Source: Methanoregula sp.
GTDB taxonomy: Archaea; Halobacteriota; Methanomicrobia; Methanomicrobiales; Methanospirillaceae
Assembly: GCA_003157895.1 (NCBI GenBank)
Contig: PMKW01000127.1
Location: 1-6,977, forward strand
Direction: 5' to 3'
DNA length: 6,977 nucleotides
Shown: piece by piece, positions 1 to 5,712 of the stretch
How the letters are laid out: each line of letters opens with the position of its first letter
How positions within the stretch are numbered: the stretch's first letter is position 1
Notes under the pieces: generated by a model
The model's database searches: none
What the model saw: only the letters and a program-made list of their open reading frames with translations
Told to the model about the DNA's origin: nothing
Program-made: the position numbers and the translations under genes

Positions 1-2
1 GC

Positions 3-179
3 TCCAGAGCAATTTTTCTTTTAATCATAACGACAGCATTTGCGTTCCTCATACATATCGGGTTCCTGAAACGCGGATACCGGCCGGCTACTTTACCGCA
101 GAAAAAATACAGCCCCGGCTGGCAGAAAAAAAAGGAAGAGGCGGTTATGCCGGGCCGGCAGCGTCGTAGACCTGACTGA
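3..179 (+). CDS. Partial C-terminus of a possible membrane protein
   Basis: The frame beginning at base 3 is open from the window edge to a TGA at 177-179, so only the last 58 residues are visible. The first part is a convincing transmembrane helix (AIFLLIITTAFAFLIHIGFL). It is followed by a strongly basic, proline-containing tail (KRGYRP, QKKKEEAV, RQRRRPD), the usual layout of a last helix with a cytoplasmic tail. Its 3' end overlaps the 3' end of the convergent DUF4013 gene by 35 nt. The family cannot be named from this fragment. A chance open frame remains possible, since a second plus frame is also open over part of this stretch, but that one encodes no hydrophobic helix. Confidence 0.42.
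   Translation, partial: SRAIFLLIITTAFAFLIHIGFLKRGYRPATLPQKKYSPGWQKKKEEAVMPGRQRRRPD
126..133 (-). terminator. Oligo-T terminator after DUF4013 gene
   Basis: Eight consecutive A on the plus strand read as T8 on the minus strand, 12 nt past the DUF4013 stop codon. Euryarchaeal RNA polymerase terminates at such oligo-T tracts. A second, shorter T-rich stretch (T6, near 101-106) follows and could act as a backup. Confidence 0.6.
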
Positions 180-834
180 GGTAGCGTGCCTCAAATATCA
201 TGACCGGTGCGACGAAGAGGAGCTGGATGATGATGCCAAGAACAGGTATCAGGCCAAGGATTGTTATAACGATCTCGACAACAATCATGGCAACGAACAG
301 GACGATCAGGGAGAGGATGTAGCTGCCCCACCCTATCTTTCCGATGGTTGCTGATATCGCCCGGAAATTGAACGCTTCACCCATACTGCCGGTACGGGCA
401 AACCGTATGATACCGATAGTGGAAAAGATCACTGTGATGATGCCAACAATGATGACGACGAGGAGATACAGTCCGAGTGTCCCTATAACTACAGCAGGAT
501 TACCGGAAGATACCACACTGCCGGCTGTTGACACGGCGTTAATGCTGATAAATGACCACAATGCCGCGCCAATGAGCACAACGAAGAGGATAAGCAGGGG
601 AATGGCCCATACCAGGGAAACAATCACGTACTTTATGCCGTCAACGAAGAGCGTGCCCCAGTCGCTTACTTCCGGCGCTGGCTTTTCACCGCGGTAGACT
701 TTCAGCGTATATCCAAGCAGCGGGAGGCAGAGAAGAATCGTTGCAACCACGAGTAAAAACCATTGCATCCACTTTCCGACAATTGCCTCCTTTGTATAAT
801 CAAAAGAGTCACTGAGCATTGTAGCAAAATCCAT
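145..834 (-). CDS. DUF4013 family polytopic membrane protein
   Basis: A 229-residue integral membrane protein of the DUF4013 family, which is common in methanogens and other euryarchaea and has no known function. The family hallmark is seen at about residues 38-68: a first helix (about 24-43) ending in PLLGYTLKVYRG, then a charged loop with DWGTLFVDGIKY. Further hydrophobic helices lie near 69-100, 114-143 and 171-215, with glycine-rich helix ends. No catalytic motif or signal peptide is visible. The ATG is well supported: AGGTG lies 5 nt upstream and a TATA-like palindrome lies about 57 nt upstream, which predicts a leader of about 30 nt. It appears to be a single-gene unit between the ferredoxin gene and a T8 terminator. 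Family assignment is from sequence pattern; a role in membrane organisation or transport would be speculation. Confidence 0.88.
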   Translation of the reverse strand: MDFATMLSDSFDYTKEAIVGKWMQWFLLVVATILLCLPLLGYTLKVYRGEKPAPEVSDWGTLFVDGIKYVIVSLVWAIPLLILFVVLIGAALWSFISINAVSTAGSVVSSGNPAVVIGTLGLYLLVVIIVGIITVIFSTIGIIRFARTGSMGEAFNFRAISATIGKIGWGSYILSLIVLFVAMIVVEIVITILGLIPVLGIIIQLLFVAPVMIFEARYLSQVYDAAGPA

Positions 835-840
835 TTCAAC

Positions 841-846
841 ACCTTT
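841..846 (-). promoter_or_regulatory. Ribosome binding site of DUF4013 gene
   Basis: On the minus strand AAGGTG is followed by TTGAA and the ATG at 834. This matches the archaeal anti-Shine-Dalgarno complement and fixes the start. Confidence 0.6.
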
Positions 847-887
847 TTTTTAGAGTTTTATCAGTTCAGATATACCAATCTGCGGCA

Positions 888-897
888 TTTTATAAAA
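888..897 (-). promoter_or_regulatory. TATA box for DUF4013 gene
   Basis: TTTTATAAAA is a perfect palindromic archaeal TATA element. A start site about 26 nt downstream (near 866) would give a leader of about 30 nt containing the AGGTG site. A second A/T-rich TATA-like element lies near 918-927. Because the element is symmetric, its direction is inferred from the gene downstream. Confidence 0.5.
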
Positions 898-953
898 GAT
901 AACGGGTATCTTTCCATTTTTTATACAACATGAAACCCGGCCTCCCTCACGGA

Positions 954-1181
954 TCACTCCTCTCTGACCGTGATAATCTCTACCGGACACAGGCCGGCCG
1001 CCTCCCGGGCACAAACCGCAAGCTCTTCCGGCACCTCACCTTCGGCACGGCTGCCGCAGAACCGGAATGCTTCCACCAGTTCCGAATATTCATCACACGG
1101 GTTCTGGCCAAAGACCTCCGGGCAGGTGTTCCAGCACGCCCCGCAGCTGACGCAGGAACCCCGCTCGATTTTCACGTACAT
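954..1181 (-). CDS. Single [4Fe-4S] ferredoxin
   Basis: A small electron carrier of 75 residues from the ATG at 1181. The motif C10-x2-C13-x2-C16 (CVSCGACWNTCP) plus C65-Pro (GLCPVEII) supplies four ligands for one [4Fe-4S] cluster. C20 and C57 sit where Thermotoga maritima-type ferredoxins form a structural disulfide. C29 and C42 are extra cysteines in a longer central loop. The protein is acidic and lacks a second cluster motif, so it should be soluble and cytoplasmic, shuttling low-potential electrons; the partner enzyme is not visible here. I chose ATG 1181 over an upstream TTG at 1208: a TATA-like box at 1210-1219 predicts transcription starting only about 7 nt before the ATG, and the resulting N-terminus (MYVKIERGSC) matches the family length. 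It is probably transcribed alone, with almost no leader. Confidence 0.87.
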   Translation of the reverse strand: MYVKIERGSCVSCGACWNTCPEVFGQNPCDEYSELVEAFRFCGSRAEGEVPEELAVCAREAAGLCPVEIITVREE

Positions 1182-1209
1182 GATAGTGCCGGAACTCTGC
1201 AACTGCAAC

Positions 1210-1219
1210 TATAAAAAAA
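1210..1219 (-). promoter_or_regulatory. TATA-like box / T-run upstream of ferredoxin
   Basis: The minus strand reads TTTTTTTATA. It is centred about 33 nt before the ferredoxin ATG, so the predicted start site gives a nearly leaderless mRNA. The same T7 tract lies 65 nt past the stop of the upstream small gene and could also end its transcript. Confidence 0.42.
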
Positions 1220-1284
1220 CAGGGTCACGGGGTTTGCCATACTTGTCACCCCGTACCTGCTGAAGCAGTAAGCCCCGCCGGCGG

Positions 1285-1581
1285 TCACAGTCGCTGCTGC
1301 AGCGGGCGTGACGGCATATCCGCAATAATGGGCTGCTGGCGGCTCAGGGGAAGTGAGGATGAGAGCCCGGGCGAATTTTTATCACAGCTCCGCATCAGGA
1401 TGTCCACCAGGCAGAAGAACGCCGCTGCTTCCACCGGGTCCGCAAAAAGCGCCAGTTCAGCGTCCGTGCGCCGTTCGAGGATGTCCGTGATGTACTTCCC
1501 GTAGTGCTGCTCGTGGATCTTCAGGGCACGGGCGGTCTTCTTCCACCGGAGGATGAGGGGGTCCAGTTCCATTCTTCGCAT
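1285..1581 (-). CDS. Small conserved-looking hypothetical protein, 98 aa
   Basis: I do not recognise this family with certainty. The product is mostly helical in appearance: residues about 3-60 carry amphipathic, charged segments (DPLILRWKKTARALKIHEQH, YITDILERRTDAELALF, DPVEAAAFFCLVDILM). A low-complexity, Ser/Pro/Gln-rich tail follows and looks disordered. There is no signal peptide, membrane helix or metal site. The reading frame opens further upstream to an ATG at 1608, but the ATG at 1581 is preceded by AGGTGA with 5-nt spacing. A TATA-like element at 1616-1622 would place transcription start near 1593, downstream of the 1608 ATG. The composition supports a real cytosolic protein; its function cannot be inferred, and the neighbouring ferredoxin gives no clear hint. 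Confidence 0.66.
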   Translation of the reverse strand: MRRMELDPLILRWKKTARALKIHEQHYGKYITDILERRTDAELALFADPVEAAAFFCLVDILMRSCDKNSPGLSSSLPLSRQQPIIADMPSRPLQQRL

Positions 1582-1586
1582 ACTAT

Positions 1587-1592
1587 TCACCT
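1587..1592 (-). promoter_or_regulatory. Ribosome binding site deciding the 1581 start
   Basis: AGGTGA lies 5 nt before the ATG at 1581 on the minus strand. The upstream ATG at 1608 has no comparable site, so the shorter product is preferred. Confidence 0.5.
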
Positions 1593-1615
1593 GCACAACC
1601 ATCGCCATGATCCCG

Positions 1616-1622
1616 ATATTAA
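1616..1622 (-). promoter_or_regulatory. Possible TATA box for the 98-aa gene
   Basis: The minus strand reads TTAATAT, about 38 nt before the ATG at 1581. A start site 26 nt downstream leaves a leader of about 11 nt that just includes AGGTGA. The match to consensus is modest. Confidence 0.3.
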
Positions 1623-1836
1623 GGAGCTGCCGGCGGGGCGTGAAAGTGCGGGGTGCGGGGTTTCTGCCGGTGAATTACAGGTATTAATCCCCGCAGGGTG
1701 TACTGCTCCTCCTCAGAATGGATATTCTTATGGCTGAATTCCGGATACCAACCTGCGATCATAACCACGATGAGACACCCATGCGACGGGTATGAGCTGA
1801 CGGTCACGGCGATGTTGTATACCAGTGCCAGTCTGC

Positions 1837-1905
1837 GGCAGGAAAATTCAGGTCCGGGTGTGAAGAACGGGCATTTCCTTCCTGCCGGACCGGGCGAAAC
1901 CCCGG
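1837..1905. repeat. Cluster of overlapping inverted repeats
   Basis: Three perfect inverted repeats interlock here. GGCAGGAA (1837-1844) pairs with TTCCTGCC (1879-1886). GGTCCGG (1851-1857) pairs with CCGGACC (1885-1891). CCGGG (1890-1894) pairs with CCCGG (1901-1905) around a 6-nt loop. The first two share bases 1885-1886 and the last two share 1890-1891, so adjacent stems cannot fully form together. High GC makes some of this expected by chance. Confidence 0.35.
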
Positions 1906-2000
1906 AAATAATCACGATGTGCCAAATCCGCTGCCACGATATTCGCGGCCATTTTCTCCCCAGGAAAAAATGTGCCGGTATTTTTGCCCTGTAGAAATCA

Positions 2001-2009
2001 TTTAATATT
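2001..2009 (+). promoter_or_regulatory. TATA-like element in gene-free stretch
   Basis: TTTAATATT lies in an A/T-rich island (1997-2016) within otherwise GC-rich DNA. Used as a plus-strand TATA box it would start transcription near 2031, with no gene following. The element is nearly symmetric, so minus-strand use is also possible. Confidence 0.25.
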
Positions 2010-2133
2010 AATTATGACGCTCTTTTGGGCTCTGCCCCCGTCGGTATGGTATCCCCCAATTGCGATTGCGCCGTATTACCCGTACGCTATCGTGGAGAAA
2101 ATTCCAGTTTAATGCCGAGGCATCGCAATGTAC

Positions 2134-2156
2134 CCCCGCCCCCATGGGGGGCAGGG
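2134..2156. repeat. Strong G/C hairpin
   Basis: GCCCCC (2138-2143) pairs with GGGGGC (2147-2152) around a 3-nt loop (ATG). The stem continues past one C/A mismatch with CCC (2134-2136) pairing GGG (2154-2156). That gives nine G-C pairs in 23 nt, the most stable local structure in the window, and it lies outside any gene. Confidence 0.55.
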
Positions 2157-2210
2157 TTGGCGCAAGGGAGGAGATCATCACTTGAAAAGAGGGTTTCTCC
2201 AGAGCAGGTA

Positions 2211-2221
2211 TTTTTTTCTTT
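2211..2221 (+). terminator. Plus-strand T-run, possible terminator
   Basis: The plus strand reads TTTTTTTCTTT. It lies 11 nt after a weak stem (GGAGA 2170-2174 with TCTCC 2196-2200). It would end a plus-strand transcript, yet no plus-strand gene precedes it. On the minus strand it is an A-run and cannot end the GT39 operon. Confidence 0.3.
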
Positions 2222-2241
2222 ACGGGCGCCTGACAATTTCA

Positions 2242-2255
2242 CCGGCAATTGCCGG
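2242..2255 (-). repeat. Perfect palindrome just past GT39 stop
   Basis: CCGGCAATTGCCGG is a 14-nt perfect palindrome beginning one base after the TGA of the GT39 gene. In the mRNA it folds as a 5-bp stem with an AAUU loop. No T-run follows closely on the minus strand, so it may protect the mRNA 3' end rather than terminate transcription. Confidence 0.4.
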
Positions 2256-2256
2256 A

Positions 2257-3717
2257 TCACCGGATACAATACACCGACACCTCACCTTCACTAAGACAGA
2301 GGTCAGAACGCGCAAGCACCCACTGCATGGGGGGAGCCTGGCGATCGGCATCCTCGATAACAACCATCCTGTGCGATCCTTTGAGCCGGTACGCATTTTC
2401 GAGCTGGGTTGTCGTGGTAACAGCAAATTCCGTGGTACCTTCCCTGTCAGCAGAGTAATAATAATCGAACGGCCGGGCCATGTAATCGGGCAGTACCACG
2501 ACAACATCACCGGGCCCTGTCAATGCAGATACGGTTACCGACATGTTCCGCCAGTCCTGGTTGAATTTTGCCGTTGAGGTATACAGATCCTGAACAGGGG
2601 GGATACTGATAACAGTAATGAATACCAGGAAGAGGACCAGGATCCCCAGCCGGGGAATGATCTTTTCCTTCTTGATAAGACTGTCAGTCACGGCGCAGGT
2701 CATTGCGATCCCAACAAGGAGTGCGGGCAGGATGATAAGGGCATACCGGGGCTCTATTGCAAGTTTATACGAGATAAGGACACTTACTGCCAGGGGTGTG
2801 AGGATCATGGTTACCAGCAGGGCGCATTTTCTCCGGTCGTACCGGTACAGCCCGGCAACGCCGATGATAAGCATAACGATTGCGAGTGCCATCAGCAGTT
2901 CGTTATGCGCAAAAAAGTCCCTGAAGGACTCCGTTACCACGTCAAGACCCTTGAGGCCCCATGTCACGTCGGATACTTCCCGGAGCATGAAGAGATCGCG
3001 GATCATCCCCGCAAGCGGCATGATCACGATAAGATAAAAGATCATCCCTACATACAGGGCCCGGTTCTCATCGAACCCCATCAGGATTCTCCTGCGGCGG
3101 TCGATTACCACAAAGAGCATGAGCGAGAATGTCAGGACCGCAGCATAAAAGACGATCCAGACGGATAACCCGGAGAAGATCCCGAACATGACCCATGCAT
3201 TGCCACTGTCTGTCTTCATCGCCTCCATAAAATACACGAGTGCAATGGCACAGAAAAGAAGCATCATCGTATATGGCCGGGCATCCTGTGAGTAAAAGAT
3301 ATGGAACGGGGATACTGCAAGCAGGCCTGCGGCCAGGATCCCGACATCCCGGCTATGGAATTCCTTACCCATCAGGTATACCACCGGGATCGTCAGCGCA
3401 CCGTAGAGCGCAGACGGAAGGCGTACGATAAATTCGCCGGTCCCGAAGAAGAGGACAATGTGCTGGACCCAGTAGAAGAGCGGCGGATGGAAGATGAACC
3501 CGTGGGCGATATAGGCCCAGATATCTGAGATGGAGAGGCCTGCAAGGAAGAGATCGACTGCCTCATCCATGGAGATTGAGGCATTCCCGAGATCGTGAAG
3601 GCGGAGGCAGAGCCCGGCAGCAGTGACCAGCACAAGGAGGAGCGTATAGTGATCGGCCAGAGCTGCCAGTACTGACCTTCCAGATTCTGCGGTTATTGTA
3701 CGGATTTTATGGAGCAT
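2257..3717 (-). CDS. PMT/ArnT-like GT39 membrane glycosyltransferase
   Basis: A 486-residue polytopic membrane protein of the dolichyl-phosphate-mannose mannosyltransferase/ArnT superfamily (PMT_2). Such enzymes transfer sugars from polyprenyl-phosphate carriers on the outer face of the membrane. Seen in order: helix about 24-40; an exposed loop with the acidic pair D51-E52, the expected catalytic position; H77-P-P; R99-L-P; then SPFHIFYSQDARPYTM (136-151), the strongest family signature. Further helices lie about 150-166, 176-205, 221-238, 272-290, 299-316, 325-345 and 355-373, with EPRY (322-325) before one of them. A soluble C-terminal part (about 375-486) should face outside. The start has AGGTGA 4 nt upstream, within the 15-nt gap after the GT-2 gene, so the two are almost certainly co-transcribed. 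Sugar and acceptor (protein, lipid or polysaccharide) cannot be told from sequence. Confidence 0.9.
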   Translation of the reverse strand: MLHKIRTITAESGRSVLAALADHYTLLLVLVTAAGLCLRLHDLGNASISMDEAVDLFLAGLSISDIWAYIAHGFIFHPPLFYWVQHIVLFFGTGEFIVRLPSALYGALTIPVVYLMGKEFHSRDVGILAAGLLAVSPFHIFYSQDARPYTMMLLFCAIALVYFMEAMKTDSGNAWVMFGIFSGLSVWIVFYAAVLTFSLMLFVVIDRRRRILMGFDENRALYVGMIFYLIVIMPLAGMIRDLFMLREVSDVTWGLKGLDVVTESFRDFFAHNELLMALAIVMLIIGVAGLYRYDRRKCALLVTMILTPLAVSVLISYKLAIEPRYALIILPALLVGIAMTCAVTDSLIKKEKIIPRLGILVLFLVFITVISIPPVQDLYTSTAKFNQDWRNMSVTVSALTGPGDVVVVLPDYMARPFDYYYSADREGTTEFAVTTTTQLENAYRLKGSHRMVVIEDADRQAPPMQWVLARSDLCLSEGEVSVYCIR

Positions 3718-3721
3718 AATC

Positions 3722-3727
3722 TCACCT
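3722..3727 (-). promoter_or_regulatory. Ribosome binding site of GT39 gene
   Basis: AGGTGA sits 4 nt before the ATG at 3717, inside the 15-nt gap after the GT-2 stop codon. This supports both the start and independent translation initiation within an operon. Confidence 0.55.
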
Positions 3728-3732
3728 GGTGG

Positions 3733-5679
3733 TTATCCGGATTTCTGTTCATGTACCAGTCCGGACCCGGCAACGGGAGGAACGGTAGCTGCAGGCTTGA
3801 ATCCCTTGGCAATGCCATGGATGGTCTTCTCCCAGTAGAACGGGTCGGTCAGGATCTGCAGCAACCCTTTCCATGCGCCAATGCTGATGAGGACCCAGTA
3901 GAGCGGGAAAATGAGGACATAGGGTATTTCACGGTACGCCTTTTCCTTGATACAAGCATTGACGTGAAGCCCGATATAGACCGCATTGCTGATGAACATA
4001 TTCGTTATGCTGAAGACCGCGATCAGGATCCAGACGCTGAAATGCAGGAGTCCGGGGACGGTAAAGGTCAGGATCGTAATGAGCCACAGCAGGGGATTTA
4101 AGAGGGGCAGCAGCAGGTTTCCCCCGAAATTAATCTGGAAGAGGAAAAACTGTTTCCACCCGAGGTCCTCGAGGAGTTTTCCGGGTTTTCGCATGTGCAC
4201 GAAATACGTCTGGATATATCCCTTGTTCCACCGCGAGCGCTGGCGGATCCAGTTCCAGAGATGGCCGTTTGCCTCCTCATAGGTATACGAGTCCATCATC
4301 CCGACCTTTAATTTCCGGCGTGCAATCCGGATACCAAGATCTGCATCCTCGGTGACGTTGTAGGGATCCCAACCGCCGAGCCCGATGAGCTGCTTTGTCC
4401 GGAAATGGTTGCTTGTCCCGCCGAGGGGTATCGGGCACCCGACATTGTCGAGGCCCTGCAGGTAGTAATCGAACCAGTAGGAGTATTCAGTCGTGAACCA
4501 GCGGGTGAGGAGGTTGTCATCGGGGTTATAGTAGTTCAGCCGGGCCTGGATGCAGGCATAATCGTTACCGATGCGGTTGTAGAGGATAACAGCCCGCTTG
4601 AGCTGGTCAGGGTTTGGGTCATCCTCGGCATCATAAATTACACAGAATTCCCCTTTTGCACGGTACAGCCCCTGGTTGCAGGCCCGGGGCTTGGTCCTGA
4701 TATCTGCATCCGGGATAAGAACCGGGTCGAAGATCCTGAGGAATACGCGGTACTCCTCCAGGGTCATCGGGGGGATAATTGCCCGGGGGTTACCAAACAA
4801 TCCCAGCCGTTCTGCTTCTGCTATCGTCTCGGCATCCACTTCCTCAAGCAGGAGCTTGACATCGAGCTTGTCTTTGGGGTAGTCGAGCTTGTTGATATTC
4901 TTCAGGAGATTGGGGAGGATCCTGGCTTCCTTATACAGGGGGATTAAAATGGTGTAGACCGGCAGGGTACTCTCATCAAGTGCCGCAATCTCATCATCGG
5001 TAACAACAAACTCGTTCTGGGGTCCGGAAAAGCCCCGCAGGGAGATGTAGAATTTCACCGGGTTGAAAATAAAGTAGAAGATATTGAGAACCGAAAATAC
5101 GAGAACAAGTGCAAAAATCCCATCGACAATGAAGAGACCATAGATCAGGAAAAAGAAGATGAGGAATGCATTTCTCTGCCACGGGTAGAGCACCCGGTAG
5201 GCACTCTCGTCCGGGTCACGATCGAACAAACCCTTGAGTGCACGGTACTTATGGATCTCCCGGTAGCCGCAGTTGTTTGCGGCCTCGATGGCACGGATCG
5301 AGGCAATGTGGATCGAGACCTTGCGCTTGAACAGGATTTCAAATCGCTGGATAATTCGCCGGTTAAACGGATTGGCTGTTGCGATCTCCACCAATTCGGG
5401 TGTGACGTTCATTAAGAAGACCAGCTGGTCCCGGATGATCCCATAGGGAAGACCGGGCGCACGGTAACTCTGCGCCAGGAGCTGTTCGGTTCCTAGGTAC
5501 GGGAGGCCAAGTTCACCGGCAAGGGTAAGGAAAAAATGGTCGTCAACATCAAACTTGTATTTCTGCAGGGAGAAGATGATATTCTCAAGAGTTATCTCGT
5601 CTGATTCGAGGATAGCGATACCGTCGAGATCTGCTTCTCTGAGGAGAGAGAGGACACGATTTTTTGAGAAAGGCTTCAT
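3733..5679 (-). CDS. MshEN-like/processive GT-2 glycosyltransferase (XagB-like)
   Basis: A 648-residue fusion protein. Residues about 28-137 resemble the N-terminal domain of type II secretion ATPases (GspE_N/MshEN), with LTLAGELGLPYLG and ANPFNRRIIQRFEILFKRKV. Two helices (about 170-206) anchor it. The cytosolic GT-2 domain follows: PVYTILIPLYKEARILPNLL (240-259), E280-x-D282, the D350-A-E-D353 metal/nucleotide-sugar site, PLGGTSNHFR (418-427), T443-E-D445 and Q480-R-S-R-W484. The TED and QxxRW motifs mark processive, cellulose synthase-type enzymes. C-terminal helices (about 513-570, 586-608) should form the export channel. The layout matches bacterial XagB-like transferases. It follows the response regulator by 33 nt and precedes GT39 by 15 nt, suggesting regulated surface polysaccharide or lipid-sugar synthesis. 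No strong ribosome binding site precedes the ATG. The polymer made is unknown. Confidence 0.92.
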   Translation of the reverse strand: MKPFSKNRVLSLLREADLDGIAILESDEITLENIIFSLQKYKFDVDDHFFLTLAGELGLPYLGTEQLLAQSYRAPGLPYGIIRDQLVFLMNVTPELVEIATANPFNRRIIQRFEILFKRKVSIHIASIRAIEAANNCGYREIHKYRALKGLFDRDPDESAYRVLYPWQRNAFLIFFFLIYGLFIVDGIFALVLVFSVLNIFYFIFNPVKFYISLRGFSGPQNEFVVTDDEIAALDESTLPVYTILIPLYKEARILPNLLKNINKLDYPKDKLDVKLLLEEVDAETIAEAERLGLFGNPRAIIPPMTLEEYRVFLRIFDPVLIPDADIRTKPRACNQGLYRAKGEFCVIYDAEDDPNPDQLKRAVILYNRIGNDYACIQARLNYYNPDDNLLTRWFTTEYSYWFDYYLQGLDNVGCPIPLGGTSNHFRTKQLIGLGGWDPYNVTEDADLGIRIARRKLKVGMMDSYTYEEANGHLWNWIRQRSRWNKGYIQTYFVHMRKPGKLLEDLGWKQFFLFQINFGGNLLLPLLNPLLWLITILTFTVPGLLHFSVWILIAVFSITNMFISNAVYIGLHVNACIKEKAYREIPYVLIFPLYWVLISIGAWKGLLQILTDPFYWEKTIHGIAKGFKPAATVPPVAGSGLVHEQKSG

Positions 5680-5690
5680 GGACGGCAGGG

Positions 5691-5709
5691 CCTTTTAAAA
5701 GGTCCTTTT
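5691..5709 (-). promoter_or_regulatory. Overlapping palindromes between regulator and GT-2 genes
   Basis: The 33-nt gap holds CCTTTTAAAAGG (5691-5702), a perfect 12-nt palindrome. It overlaps a second inverted repeat, AAAAGGTCCTTTT (5697-5709). The two share six bases, so only one can form as an RNA hairpin. The structure lies just upstream of the GT-2 start, where it could affect translation or processing, or serve as a protein-binding site. The function is inferred; the symmetry is seen. Confidence 0.4.
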
Positions 5710-5712
5710 GAT

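Larger units (their letters stand above)
1582..2256. other. Long gene-free stretch with inverted repeats
   Basis: About 675 nt between the GT39 stop and the 98-aa gene contain no convincing gene. Open frames up to 98 codons exist on both strands, but their translations are rich in Pro, Cys, His and Ser, lack domain-like patterns and begin at GTG without ribosome binding sites. What it does hold: overlapping inverted repeats at 1837-1905, a TATA-like element at 2001-2009, a small hairpin at 2027-2037, a strong G/C hairpin at 2134-2156, a plus-strand T7 tract at 2211-2217 and a perfect palindrome just after the GT39 stop. It may hold an untranslated RNA or be a decayed region. Confidence 0.55.

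Noticed and set aside
1..28. Possible start of a minus-strand gene (MIKRKIALE) leaving the window
   Set aside because: Only nine codons are visible, there is no well-placed ribosome binding site, and the plus-strand reading gives a convincing transmembrane helix.
1181..1208. TTG at 1208 as the ferredoxin start
   Set aside because: It adds nine residues without family support and lies upstream of the transcription start predicted from the TATA-like box.
1619..1915. Minus-strand open frame of 98 codons in the gene-free stretch
   Set aside because: It begins at GTG without a ribosome binding site, and the product is rich in Pro, Ser and His with no family pattern. It runs through the predicted promoter of the 98-aa gene.
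1698..1994. Plus-strand open frame of 98 codons in the gene-free stretch
   Set aside because: GTG start, no ribosome binding site, cysteine- and proline-rich product without domain character; it overlaps the opposite open frame over most of its length.
2160..2190. Box C-like GTGATGA on the minus strand (C/D sRNA)
   Set aside because: No box D (CTGA) is found at a suitable distance, and no C'/D' pair is visible.
2128..2577. Plus-strand open frame of 149 codons crossing the GT39 3' end
   Set aside because: It runs through the G/C hairpin and antisense to GT39; the product is basic, low in hydrophobic core residues and unrecognised.
4405..4947. Plus-strand open frame of 180 codons
   Set aside because: It lies wholly antisense to the catalytic domain of the GT-2 gene, which has strong motif evidence. 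Open antisense frames are expected in GC-rich genes.
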